Part shown: positions 1 to 5,707 of the stretch, one piece after another
How the letters are laid out: the number at the start of each line of letters is the position of its first letter
Numbering within the stretch: the stretch's first letter is position 1
Assembly (NCBI GenBank): GCA_946886325.1
Contig: CAMPIK010000125.1
Coordinates: forward strand, 1 to 6,883
Length of the DNA stretch: 6,883 bases
Direction: 5' to 3'
From: an uncultured Shinella sp.
GTDB lineage: Bacteria; Pseudomonadota; Alphaproteobacteria; Rhizobiales; Rhizobiaceae
The notes under the pieces: model-generated
Told to the model about the DNA's origin: nothing
What the model saw: only the letters and a program-made list of their open reading frames with translations
The model's database searches: none
Position numbers and translations under genes: made by a program

Positions 1-485
1 CGGCTGATATCATCGACGCGACCGTCGATCGTGCCGGCAATCCGGTCCGCCGCATCGCCGGTAACGCGGGTGATATCCTGGACGCGACCGTCGATGGTGC
101 CGGCTATGCGGTCCGCCGCTTCGCCCGTGACACGGCCGATCTCGGCGACGCGGCCGTCGAGCGCGCCGGCAATGCGGTTTGCCGCGTCGCTGCCGATACG
201 GTCGATCTCGGAAACGCGGCCTTCGAGGGCGTCGGTGATCCGGGATGCCGCCGTCAGGCTCGCCGCATCGATCTCGTTGACGCGGCCGGAGAGGGCGGTG
301 GTGATGCGGGTTGCGGCGTCGCTGCTGACGCGGTCGAGTTCGGAGACGCGTTCGGCCAGCGTGTCGGAAATGCGGTTGCCGGCCGTATCGACGAGGCCGG
401 AGACACTTTCAACGCTGTGCTGGATGCGGTTTTCGAGCGCGCCCAGATTGGTTTCCATGCGGCTGCCGGTCTCGTCGAAACGGCT
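1..485 (-). repeat. 66-bp (22-codon) tandem repeats inside the GPR-like gene
   Basis: Seven complete in-frame 66-base units are visible: 420-485, 354-419, 288-353, 222-287, 156-221, 90-155 and 24-89. An eighth begins at 23 and leaves the window. They encode 22-residue units of the pattern GRVxEIxRxxxxAAxRIxxxLD, residues 905-1058. Units become more alike towards the window edge: the two at 24-155 differ at few positions, both containing VTG-[ED]-AADRIAGTID. A 22-residue period made of two 11-residue helical turns is the hallmark of apolipoprotein-like amphipathic helices. The near identity of the last units suggests recent unit duplication. Confidence 0.9.
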
Positions 486-3197
486 CGTGACGCTGTCGAG
501 CGTGGCGTCCATGCGGCTGCTGAACGTGTCGGCCGCCTCTGCCACCTGGCGCGAGGTCTCGCCGAGATGGGCGGCGACCGCGCCGGCGCTTTCGCGCACC
601 CGCTGGTCGAGCGCGGCGGCACTTGTATCGATTGCCCGGCGGAAGCTTTCTTCCTGCTGTTCGAGCGTCATTTCCAGCATGCCGGCACTCGTGGCGATCG
701 AGGTGCCAATGGAGGTTGCCTGGTCCTCGAGCGTCTCGGAAAGCTGCCTGCGGCCTTCGGAAATCGCGAGGTTGATCGCGTTCACCCGGTCGTCGAGCGT
801 CGCGCGGATCTGGTCATGGGTGGAAACGAGCGACCCGGCAAGCTCGGATGCGCGCGTCGACAGCGTGTCGGCGATCTCGGCAGCGCGGCCGGAGAAGGCA
901 TCGGCGAACTCACTGACCTGGCCGGAAAGCACGCCGCCGATCTGCTGGCTGCCTTCCGAAAGCACGGTCTCGACGCGGTTTGCCGCATTATCGATCGCCG
1001 ACTGCATGGCACCGGTGCTGTTGTTGAGCACGGAGGCGAGATTGGCCGTGCGGCCGGTGACGACCTCGTCGATCTGATGGGCGGCACCCGTCAGGGCATT
1101 TTCGACGCGACCCGCCGCCGTCGTGACGGATGTTTCCAGTGCGGTGCCGGTTTCGTTCAGCATGGTCGAAAGGGCGGCCGTGCGCTCGGAAAGCGCCTGG
1201 TCCAGCCGGTTGTGGCTGGCGGCGATCGACGAGGTGATTTCGTCCGCCCGCGCGCCGAGGGCGTCTTCCATGCGGGTCTGTGCCGCCTGTAGATTGTCGG
1301 TAAGCGCCGCGCCACGCGAGTCCAGCGTTTCGGCCAGGCGCTTTTCGCTGCCGGAGACGGCGTCCGCAAGCGCATCGGCACGGGCGCCAAAACCGGACTC
1401 GATGCGATTCTGCGCGTCGCTCAGGCCGGACAGCAGCGCTTCGCTGCGCTCGGCCATGACGGAGCGCATCTGTTCATGGGCGCCGCCGATCGCGGTGGTG
1501 ATCGCCTCGGCCTGGCTGCTGACGGCGCTTTCGAAGACTTCCTGGCCGGTGCTGAGCGTCGTCGCAAGGGCAAAGGACTGGTCGGTCAGGGCAGAGCCGA
1601 GCTTGTCAATGCTCGTCGTCAGCAGGCCGTCGAGTTCGTCCCGGCCGCCGGAGATCGTCTCGTTGATGCGCGCGAGGCTTTCCATCAGCTTGGTGTCGAG
1701 CGAGCCGGCGCGCTGGTCGAAGGCATTGGCGAATTCCGCCACGCGCTGGTCGAAGGCCGATGCGATGTGACCGACCGTCGCCTGCATCTTCTCGTCGAAG
1801 AAGCCGGAACGCAGGTCGAGGTCCATGATCGTGTCGTCGGCCGCGTTCTTCAGGTTCTGGCGGAACTGCGCGCCCTTTTCGTCGAGCGTCGCGTTCATCG
1901 ACTGGATGACATCGTCGAGGCCGCTGGCGACGGCCTGCTGGCCGACGGTCAGGCTCTCGTTGATCTCGCGGGTGCGGGCGATCAACGTCTCGTTCAACTG
2001 CCGGGCGCGTTCGTTCAGCGCCGCATTCAGCTTCTCGGTGTTGACGTCGAGCGAGTTGGCGCGGGTCTCGAACTGCTTCAGCAGGCTCTGGCCCTGCTGT
2101 TCGAGCGTGCCCGTCAGGTGCTCGAGGCGGCTGTCGAACTCGTTTGCCAGCGCGAAGCCGGAAGAGGAGAGGGTGGAAAGCAGCGAATCGGCGCGTGCCG
2201 ACAGCATGGCGCCGATCGTCTGCGTCGCGCTGTCGGATTTTTCCATCAGCATGGCGGCGCGGGTGTCGATCATCGAGGCGAAGGCTTCGCCCGATGTCGC
2301 GATGCGGGTCGCAAGGCTGTCGCTGGCGACGGCAAGCTCCTCGCGCAGCTGTTCGTGCGCGCCGGAGATGGTCGAACGGATGCGCTCGGCATTGTTGACG
2401 ATCGCCTCGCGCTCGGTGCCCAGTTCCTGGACGAGCGTGCGCACGCGCAATTCATTGTCGGCATAGCTGCGCTCGAGCGCGTTGACTTCGGAATGCACGA
2501 GCGTTTCGAGTTCCGTCGCCCGGGCGATGGTGCGCTCGATGCCTTCGTTCATCGCCGAGACCTCGCGGCGCACGGCCTGGCCGACCGACATGATGCGGTC
2601 GGCGGCGACCGTTTCCGGCTCCGAAAGGCGAAGGGCGACTTCGGCCATCGAGCGGGCGGCGCTGCGCAGTTCCTGCGCGCGTGCCACCATGATGGCGAAG
2701 GCGAAGAACAGCATGATCGGCATGACGATCGCGAAGAACATGCCGACGGCGCCCGGAATGGCGATCAGGTCGGAGACCGAGCGGATCTGCCAGATCTCGG
2801 GCGCATAGAGAAGGTTGGCGACGCCGAGGCCGCCGATCACCCAGAGGACCGAAATCAGGGCCGCCATGCGGATTGCCGAACGGTTCGACCGCATGTCGAG
2901 CGATTTCAGGATGGCGGCGGGCGTCTTGCGGGTTGCGTCGTTTGCCGGCGCCAGCACGGGCGCCTTGGGGGCCGGTTCCGGATTGAGGCTCTTTGCCGGC
3001 TGGTCGGCCTGGGGTTGGGCGGATGCGGCGTTGGCGGCGCGGTTGACGGCAGGTTCGGACACGTGGGCCTCCGGAACGTCCTTCGCCTTGGCTGCTGGCG
3101 TCGCCGGTGCGAGATCATCGAAGTCGATCTTGAGCGCTTCTTCCAGGGCCTGGAATGCCTTGTCGTCGATCGACTCGTTGGACTTGTTTGTCGCCAT
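1..3197 (-). CDS. gpr: Growth-pole-ring (GPR)-like giant polar scaffold protein, N-terminal 1065 residues (3' end outside window)
   Basis: One uninterrupted minus-strand frame runs from ATG at 3197-3195 to the window edge with no stop. The start is supported by GAGG (3207-3210) nine bases upstream. Residues 1-101 are hydrophilic with a Pro/Ala-rich stretch. Two hydrophobic segments follow (about 112-132 and 150-171), forming a membrane hairpin that should leave both ends in the cytoplasm. From about residue 173 to the edge the protein is almost entirely predicted amphipathic helix: many 11-residue units of the type 'xRxxxLxxxLx', then clear 22-residue repeats from residue 905. An N-terminal two-helix anchor plus a huge apolipoprotein-like helical region matches Agrobacterium GPR (about 2,100 residues, forms a ring at the growing pole). 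It also has the general architecture of Caulobacter TipN. If the family length holds, about half the gene is visible. Inferred role: membrane-anchored scaffold for unipolar growth. The family call rests on architecture and recalled family knowledge, not on an alignment. Confidence 0.82.
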   Translation of the reverse strand, partial: MATNKSNESIDDKAFQALEEALKIDFDDLAPATPAAKAKDVPEAHVSEPAVNRAANAASAQPQADQPAKSLNPEPAPKAPVLAPANDATRKTPAAILKSLDMRSNRSAIRMAALISVLWVIGGLGVANLLYAPEIWQIRSVSDLIAIPGAVGMFFAIVMPIMLFFAFAIMVARAQELRSAARSMAEVALRLSEPETVAADRIMSVGQAVRREVSAMNEGIERTIARATELETLVHSEVNALERSYADNELRVRTLVQELGTEREAIVNNAERIRSTISGAHEQLREELAVASDSLATRIATSGEAFASMIDTRAAMLMEKSDSATQTIGAMLSARADSLLSTLSSSGFALANEFDSRLEHLTGTLEQQGQSLLKQFETRANSLDVNTEKLNAALNERARQLNETLIARTREINESLTVGQQAVASGLDDVIQSMNATLDEKGAQFRQNLKNAADDTIMDLDLRSGFFDEKMQATVGHIASAFDQRVAEFANAFDQRAGSLDTKLMESLARINETISGGRDELDGLLTTSIDKLGSALTDQSFALATTLSTGQEVFESAVSSQAEAITTAIGGAHEQMRSVMAERSEALLSGLSDAQNRIESGFGARADALADAVSGSEKRLAETLDSRGAALTDNLQAAQTRMEDALGARADEITSSIAASHNRLDQALSERTAALSTMLNETGTALETSVTTAAGRVENALTGAAHQIDEVVTGRTANLASVLNNSTGAMQSAIDNAANRVETVLSEGSQQIGGVLSGQVSEFADAFSGRAAEIADTLSTRASELAGSLVSTHDQIRATLDDRVNAINLAISEGRRQLSETLEDQATSIGTSIATSAGMLEMTLEQQEESFRRAIDTSAAALDQRVRESAGAVAAHLGETSRQVAEAADTFSSRMDATLDSVTSRFDETGSRMETNLGALENRIQHSVESVSGLVDTAGNRISDTLAERVSELDRVSSDAATRITTALSGRVNEIDAASLTAASRITDALEGRVSEIDRIGSDAANRIAGALDGRVAEIGRVTGEAADRIAGTIDGRVQDITRVTGDAADRIAGTIDGRVDDIS

Positions 3198-3494
3198 GCG
3201 GTTACGCCTCGTTACAATTTTTCCGGAGCAGCCGTCCCGCCCGCTCGCCGCGAGCAAACAAGAGGGCCGTGAGATCTCCGCGGAAGCTGACGCCTCGACG
3301 AACCCTCATGGTCCGTGACATCGCCGCCACCCTATTCCACATCTGCGGATAACCCGAATCCCGACGGTGAAATACCCTCGGATCGGCGTCATCCACGGGA
3401 CTGTCGCGCCAATTCGGGCGCAAGCAAGACCCTAACCGTATCGTAGTGACACATTAGCCCCTATCACACAATTGATTGCCATCTCCCTTCCTTT

Positions 3495-3526
3495 GAATCT
3501 TAACAGGAAGTTAACGACGGCGATTC
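3495..3526. promoter_or_regulatory. Paired GANTC (CcrM methylation) sites flanking CtrA box 1
   Basis: GAATC at 3495-3499 and GATTC at 3522-3526 are both GANTC, the target of the cell-cycle methyltransferase CcrM of alphaproteobacteria. They bracket the perfect CtrA box. In Caulobacter and rhizobia, GANTC sites within promoters can link transcription to passage of the replication fork. The motif match is seen directly; methylation and regulatory effect are inferred. A third site lies at 3356-3360. Confidence 0.5.
3500..3515. promoter_or_regulatory. CtrA box 1, full consensus TTAA-N7-TTAAC
   Basis: The sequence TTAACAGGAAGTTAAC matches the alphaproteobacterial CtrA consensus TTAA-N7-TTAAC exactly. 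It also reads as a near-palindrome (GTTAAC-type half sites), so it could serve either flanking gene. It sits about 290 bases upstream of the hpt ATG and about 300 upstream of the GPR-like ATG. A GANTC methylation site ends one base before it (3495-3499) and another begins seven bases after it (3522-3526). For plus-strand transcription, TATCAA at 3530-3535 is a possible weak -10. Confidence 0.7.
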
Positions 3527-3562
3527 CTGTATCAAATTGGAAATACTCGGTAATCACCGATT

Positions 3563-3577
3563 TTAACGGGCGTTAAC
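3563..3577. promoter_or_regulatory. CtrA-like box 2 (TTAA-N6-TTAAC)
   Basis: TTAACGGGCGTTAAC has two TTAA half sites separated by six bases rather than the canonical seven. Read with seven-base spacing it becomes TTTA-N7-TTAAC (3562-3577), one mismatch from consensus. It lies 47 bases from the perfect box 1. Two such sites together in a GC-rich genome, where TTAA is rare, make chance less likely, but the spacing makes this the weaker site. Confidence 0.5.
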
Positions 3578-3804
3578 CATAGTTGGTGATTTCGGCCCCT
3601 ATTGCGCCGCGATTTAATCGGATAGGCGCTTCCTGCACGCAAGATCGACGATCAGGCCCGCTTGCGGACTGTATCATGGGGGACAGCCTGATGGCGTCGT
3701 CCCTGCCATGGTGACGGTCAGGCAGGCAGCTTCCGGCAACAGGCAATCGGGCCGGTCGCGCGTCACAACGAAACAACAAGAGTAGCGTAAAAAGGACATT
3801 GGCA

Positions 3805-4173
3805 ATGGCAGCTCTCAACATAGCCTTCGAGGCACCGGACAACGCAAGCGGTGCGTGTCCGTCGAAGGGGCGCCCGATCGATCTCGTGTTTCTCGCAAAC
3901 CAGACCATGGGCGACAAGGCTCTCGAACTGGAAGTGCTGCAGGTCTTCGCGCGTCAGGCAAGGCAACTGATGAAGGACATCGCGATGTCGGACGCCGCGG
4001 GCCGCGAGGCCGCCGCCCATCGCCTGAAGGGTGCCGCCCAGGCCATCGGCGCAAACGCCGTCGCCCGCGCTGCGGAGATGCTCGAAAACAACGCCATGAG
4101 CCCCTCGGCCATGGCCTCCGTCGGCGCCGCCGTCGTCGAGGCCGAAAACTTCATCCTCAAGCTCTGCCGCTGA
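3805..4173 (+). CDS. Stand-alone Hpt (histidine phosphotransfer) domain protein, 122 aa
   Basis: The protein is essentially one Hpt domain: an all-helical phosphorelay intermediate that carries phosphate between a receiver domain and another receiver or kinase. The phosphoacceptor motif is AHRLKGAA, with His72 as likely acceptor and the usual Lys75 and Gly76 after it. Residues 24-60 ([24 protein letters not shown]...) match the helix that usually precedes the acceptor helix. There is no kinase, receiver or membrane segment. ATG 3805 is chosen because AAGGA at 3792-3796 lies eight bases upstream; a TTG two codons earlier (3799) would be too close to it. It is divergent from the GPR-like gene and shares the CtrA-box region. 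An intrinsic terminator downstream separates it from the ferredoxin gene. Its kinase and target regulator cannot be read from the window. Confidence 0.85.
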   Translation: MAALNIAFEAPDNASGACPSKGRPIDLVFLANQTMGDKALELEVLQVFARQARQLMKDIAMSDAAGREAAAHRLKGAAQAIGANAVARAAEMLENNAMSPSAMASVGAAVVEAENFILKLCR

Positions 4174-4277
4174 CCTCATTATAAGGAGGCGCCGGCAGCA
4201 CAGCGGACGGCGCGCGCGGGACTGCGACGCCGGCCCGGCACCGGCGATGTTGACTGTCGACTGGATTTGTTGGAAGT

Positions 4278-4300
4278 ACCGCCGGAAATCCGGCGGTTTT
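4278..4300 (+). terminator. Intrinsic terminator after hpt
   Basis: ACCGCCGG (4278-4285) pairs with CCGGCGGT (4290-4297) around the four-base loop AAAT, followed directly by TTT (T-run 4297-4300). The stem is eight perfect GC-rich base pairs, a textbook rho-independent terminator shape. It lies about 105 bases after the hpt stop and 63 before the ferredoxin ATG, so hpt and the ferredoxin unit are probably transcribed separately. Confidence 0.8.
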
Positions 4301-4363
4301 CGACGCGAAGAGCCGGTTCATTCATGGCTCTCAGCCAGACAGGTCAAACATCCGGGACGCATC

Positions 4364-4684
4364 ATGACAAAACTCACCATTGTCGCTTTCGACGGGGCAC
4401 GCCACGAACTTGATGTCGCCAACGGCTCAACGGTCATGGAAAATGCCGTGCGCAATTCCATTCCGGGCATCGAGGCCGAATGCGGCGGCGCCTGTGCCTG
4501 TGCCACCTGTCATGTCTATGTCGACGACGCCTGGACGGCGACCGTCGGCGCTCCGGAGGCGATGGAAGAGGACATGCTGGATTTCGCCTATGACGTTCGT
4601 CCGACGTCGCGGCTTTCCTGTCAGATCAAGATGAGCGACGCGCTGGACGGGCTTGTCGTGCACGTTCCGGAGCGGCAGGCCTGA
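4364..4684 (+). CDS. [2Fe-2S] ferredoxin, adrenodoxin/putidaredoxin type, 106 aa
   Basis: A small soluble electron carrier with one [2Fe-2S] cluster. The ligands are visible as Cys40-x5-Cys46-x2-Cys49 in [15 protein letters not shown], with the fourth, Cys86, in RLSCQI. This spacing, the 106-residue length and the ending VVHVPERQA fit the vertebrate-type class (adrenodoxin, putidaredoxin, Rhodobacter FdVI) rather than plant-type ferredoxins. ATG 4364 is chosen because the family N-terminus ([11 protein letters not shown]) begins there and GGGA (4354-4357) precedes it. A longer in-frame reading from 4247 would translate through the upstream terminator. Such ferredoxins feed cytochromes P450, dioxygenases or Fe-S assembly; no such client is in the window. 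The next gene starts 25 bases after the stop and encodes a reductase-like flavoprotein, so the two are probably co-transcribed and may be redox partners. Confidence 0.92.
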   Translation: MTKLTIVAFDGARHELDVANGSTVMENAVRNSIPGIEAECGGACACATCHVYVDDAWTATVGAPEAMEEDMLDFAYDVRPTSRLSCQIKMSDALDGLVVHVPERQA

Positions 4685-4709
4685 CGCGAGGCTGGGCGAG
4701 GGGACCGAC

Positions 4710-5387
4710 GTGGCCGATGACGCCGCAACCGATATCGTGCTTGTCGGCGCCGGTCCCGCAGCGCTCTTCGCCGTTTTCCAGCTCGGTCTCTACGGCCTCA
4801 CCTGCCGCCTGATCGACAGTCTCGACCGGCCGGGCGGGCAATGCGCGGTGCTCTATCCCGACAAGCCGATCTATGACGTTCCGGGCTTCCCGGAGATCGC
4901 CGGCGAAGAGCTCACGGCCCGCCTGTTGCGGCAGATCGAGCCGTTCGCGCCGCGCTTCAGCCTCGACGAAACGGTGATCGACATCTCGGCCGGCGCAGAC
5001 GGTTGTTCTGTAAAGACGGGTGCTGGGAGGCTCTATCGAGGTCGGGCGCTGGTGCTCGCGACGGGGCTCGGCACGTTTCTGCCGTCCGCGATCGAGGGTG
5101 AAGCGGCTGTGCTGTCGGCGGGACCGGCGGCGGACTGGCCGATGACCCGCAGCCGCGGCGCTTTCCTGACCGACACAGAGCGCTATGCTACCGCGCATCC
5201 CGGCCTCTATGCGATCGGCGATGCCTGCGATTATCCCGGCAAGCTGCGCCTCATCCTGTCGGCCTTTCACGAGGCTGCGCTGATGACGCAGGCCGTGCGC
5301 GGCTTTCTTCAGCCGGGCAAGAAGCCGGCGGTGCAATACTCGACATCGTCGAGCGGTATCAAGAAGAAGCTGGGAAAGCCCGAGTAG
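4710..5387 (+). CDS. Minimal FAD protein of the ferredoxin-NADP+ reductase type 2 family, NADPH-binding domain missing, 225 aa
   Basis: The N-terminal half is a clear FAD-binding domain: DIVLVGAGPAALFA (residues 8-21, GxGPxA dinucleotide fold), RPGGQCAVLYPDKPIYDVPGFP (about 40-61) and LVLATGLG (114-121). The C-terminal part has the second FAD motif, YAIGDACDYPGKLRLI (167-182, Asp171), the helix HEAALMTQAV and the family-like end (YSTSSSG). Type 2 ferredoxin/flavodoxin-NADP+ reductases are about 340-350 residues and place an NADPH-binding domain (GGGDSA and HRR-type motifs) between these parts. Here only about 12-20 unrelated-looking residues (130-145) join them, so about 115 residues are absent while the frame stays open. 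GTG 4710 is chosen because GAGGGGA (4698-4704) sits just upstream and the fold begins at once. Direct NADPH oxidation is therefore unlikely. It could exchange electrons with the adjacent ferredoxin, or be a remnant. Family is well supported; function is uncertain. Confidence 0.82.
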   Translation: MADDAATDIVLVGAGPAALFAVFQLGLYGLTCRLIDSLDRPGGQCAVLYPDKPIYDVPGFPEIAGEELTARLLRQIEPFAPRFSLDETVIDISAGADGCSVKTGAGRLYRGRALVLATGLGTFLPSAIEGEAAVLSAGPAADWPMTRSRGAFLTDTERYATAHPGLYAIGDACDYPGKLRLILSAFHEAALMTQAVRGFLQPGKKPAVQYSTSSSGIKKKLGKPE

Positions 5388-5433
5388 AGGCAAGAAAAAA
5401 ATGCCTCGCCGGTCTTTTGGAGACGAGCGAGGC
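5387..5433 (+). terminator. Overlapping hairpins after the reductase-like gene; possible terminator or switch
   Basis: Beginning at the stop codon, GAGGCA (5387-5392) can pair with TGCCTC (5402-5407) around an A-rich loop. Alternatively GCCTCGC (5403-5409) can pair with GCGAGGC (5427-5433), with a further inner stem GTCT (5412-5415) / AGAC (5421-5424). The two folds share 5403-5407 and cannot form together. There is no strong T-run after the second stem, so it is not a classic intrinsic terminator. It is the natural 3' end of the ferredoxin-reductase transcript. Confidence 0.4.
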
Positions 5434-5570
5434 CAGGAGGGCGCATCGCAGAAAGGCGAGGGAGGAGACGCCTGCTGCAAATGGGACGCGCCAGGAGAAC
5501 CTGTCAAAAACACTGAATTCGACTGAAGAGGAAGGGAAACTCGTCCTTCCCGTAAGCTGTTGGAATGAAT

Positions 5571-5603
5571 CTAGAGCGATTCTCGCATATGCGCTATCGC
5601 TAG
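5571..5603. repeat. Imperfect dyad centred on CGCATATGCG
   Basis: CTAG (5571-5574) and GCGAT (5576-5580) on the left mirror ATCGC (5596-5600) and CTAG (5600-5603) on the right. They surround the perfect 10-base palindrome CGCATATGCG (5584-5593). The symmetry suggests a protein-binding operator, a palindromic intergenic repeat unit, or a hairpin in RNA. There is no adjacent promoter-proximal gene, which argues somewhat against an operator and for a repeat element. Confidence 0.45.
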
Positions 5604-5628
5604 AATTCACCAGTCATTTGATGGGAAT

Positions 5629-5649
5629 TTTGAGCCCTTCGGGCACAAA
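5629..5649. terminator. Weak inverted repeat upstream of the DUF922 stop codon on the plus strand (downstream in its transcription)
   Basis: TTTG-A-GCCC (5629-5637) and GGGC-A-CAAA (5641-5649) form an eight-pair stem with one A/A mismatch and a three-base loop. For the minus-strand DUF922 gene it lies about 60 bases past the stop, a reasonable place for a transcript end. Neither strand has a following T-run, so it would be a weak terminator or an RNA-stabilising hairpin at best. Confidence 0.3.
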
Positions 5650-5707
5650 GCTGTATCTCTATTAAGGGATCAGCAGGAAATACATGGGCGGCAGGGATTG
5701 GCCGGGC

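Larger units (their letters stand above)
3198..3804. promoter_or_regulatory. Divergent control region between the GPR-like gene and hpt
   Basis: These 607 bases separate two divergent genes and contain no convincing coding sequence. The middle (about 3440-3590) is clearly more AT-rich than its surroundings and holds two CtrA-like boxes and two of the three GANTC sites (3356-3360, 3495-3499, 3522-3526). The stretch 3600-3800, the likely hpt leader, can form a nested hairpin: GCCTGA 3686-3691 with TCAGGC 3718-3723, and ATGGC 3691-3695 with GCCAT 3705-3709 (these two share base 3691). No clear sigma-70 -35/-10 pair stands out in either direction. The leaders would be long (over 200 bases) if transcription starts beside the boxes. 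Confidence 0.6.
5388..5707. other. 320-base gap without a convincing gene
   Basis: This lies between the stop of the reductase-like gene and the stop of the DUF922 gene, so the flanking genes converge on it. Short open frames exist on both strands, but they start at TTG or GTG without a good ribosome site and resemble no family. The gap holds the overlapping hairpins at its left end, an inverted repeat GGAAGG/CCTTCC (5530-5535, 5545-5550), the dyad at 5571-5603 and a small inverted repeat at 5629-5649. Positions about 5500-5690 are visibly more AT-rich than the neighbouring genes. It may hold a small RNA or a degenerate intergenic repeat element; nothing is recognised with certainty. Confidence 0.6.

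Noticed and set aside
1..485. Possible CRISPR array from regular repeats
   Set aside because: The 66-bp units are contiguous, in-frame coding repeats without unique spacers.
1476..3272. Long plus-strand open frame (598 codons) plus others at 31-1077 and 417-1292
   Set aside because: They lie antisense to the GPR-like gene. They are rich in Arg, Ser and Ala or Gly, Arg and Asp with no recognisable domain, as expected from the complement of GC-rich repeated helical coding sequence. The minus frame has the good start, ribosome site, membrane segments and repeats.
3202..3423. 73-codon minus-strand open frame just upstream of the GPR-like start
   Set aside because: It starts at TTG, has no clear ribosome site, resembles no family and ends inside the leader of the GPR-like gene. 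An upstream regulatory peptide is possible but unsupported.
4247..4363. N-terminal extension of the ferredoxin from ATG 4247
   Set aside because: It would read through the terminator stem at 4278-4300 and add 39 residues not found in this ferredoxin class.
4653..4709. Upstream start for the reductase-like protein overlapping the ferredoxin end
   Set aside because: It would overlap the ferredoxin stop region with a non-family N-terminus; GTG 4710 has a strong ribosome site.
4626..5513. Long minus-strand open frame (295 codons) opposite the ferredoxin and reductase genes
   Set aside because: No domain is recognisable, while the plus strand shows full ferredoxin and FAD motifs across the same bases.
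5417..5665. Small plus-strand open frame (82 codons) and minus-strand counterpart 5359-5610
   Set aside because: TTG and GTG starts, no ribosome site, unlike known proteins, and overlapping palindromic intergenic sequence.
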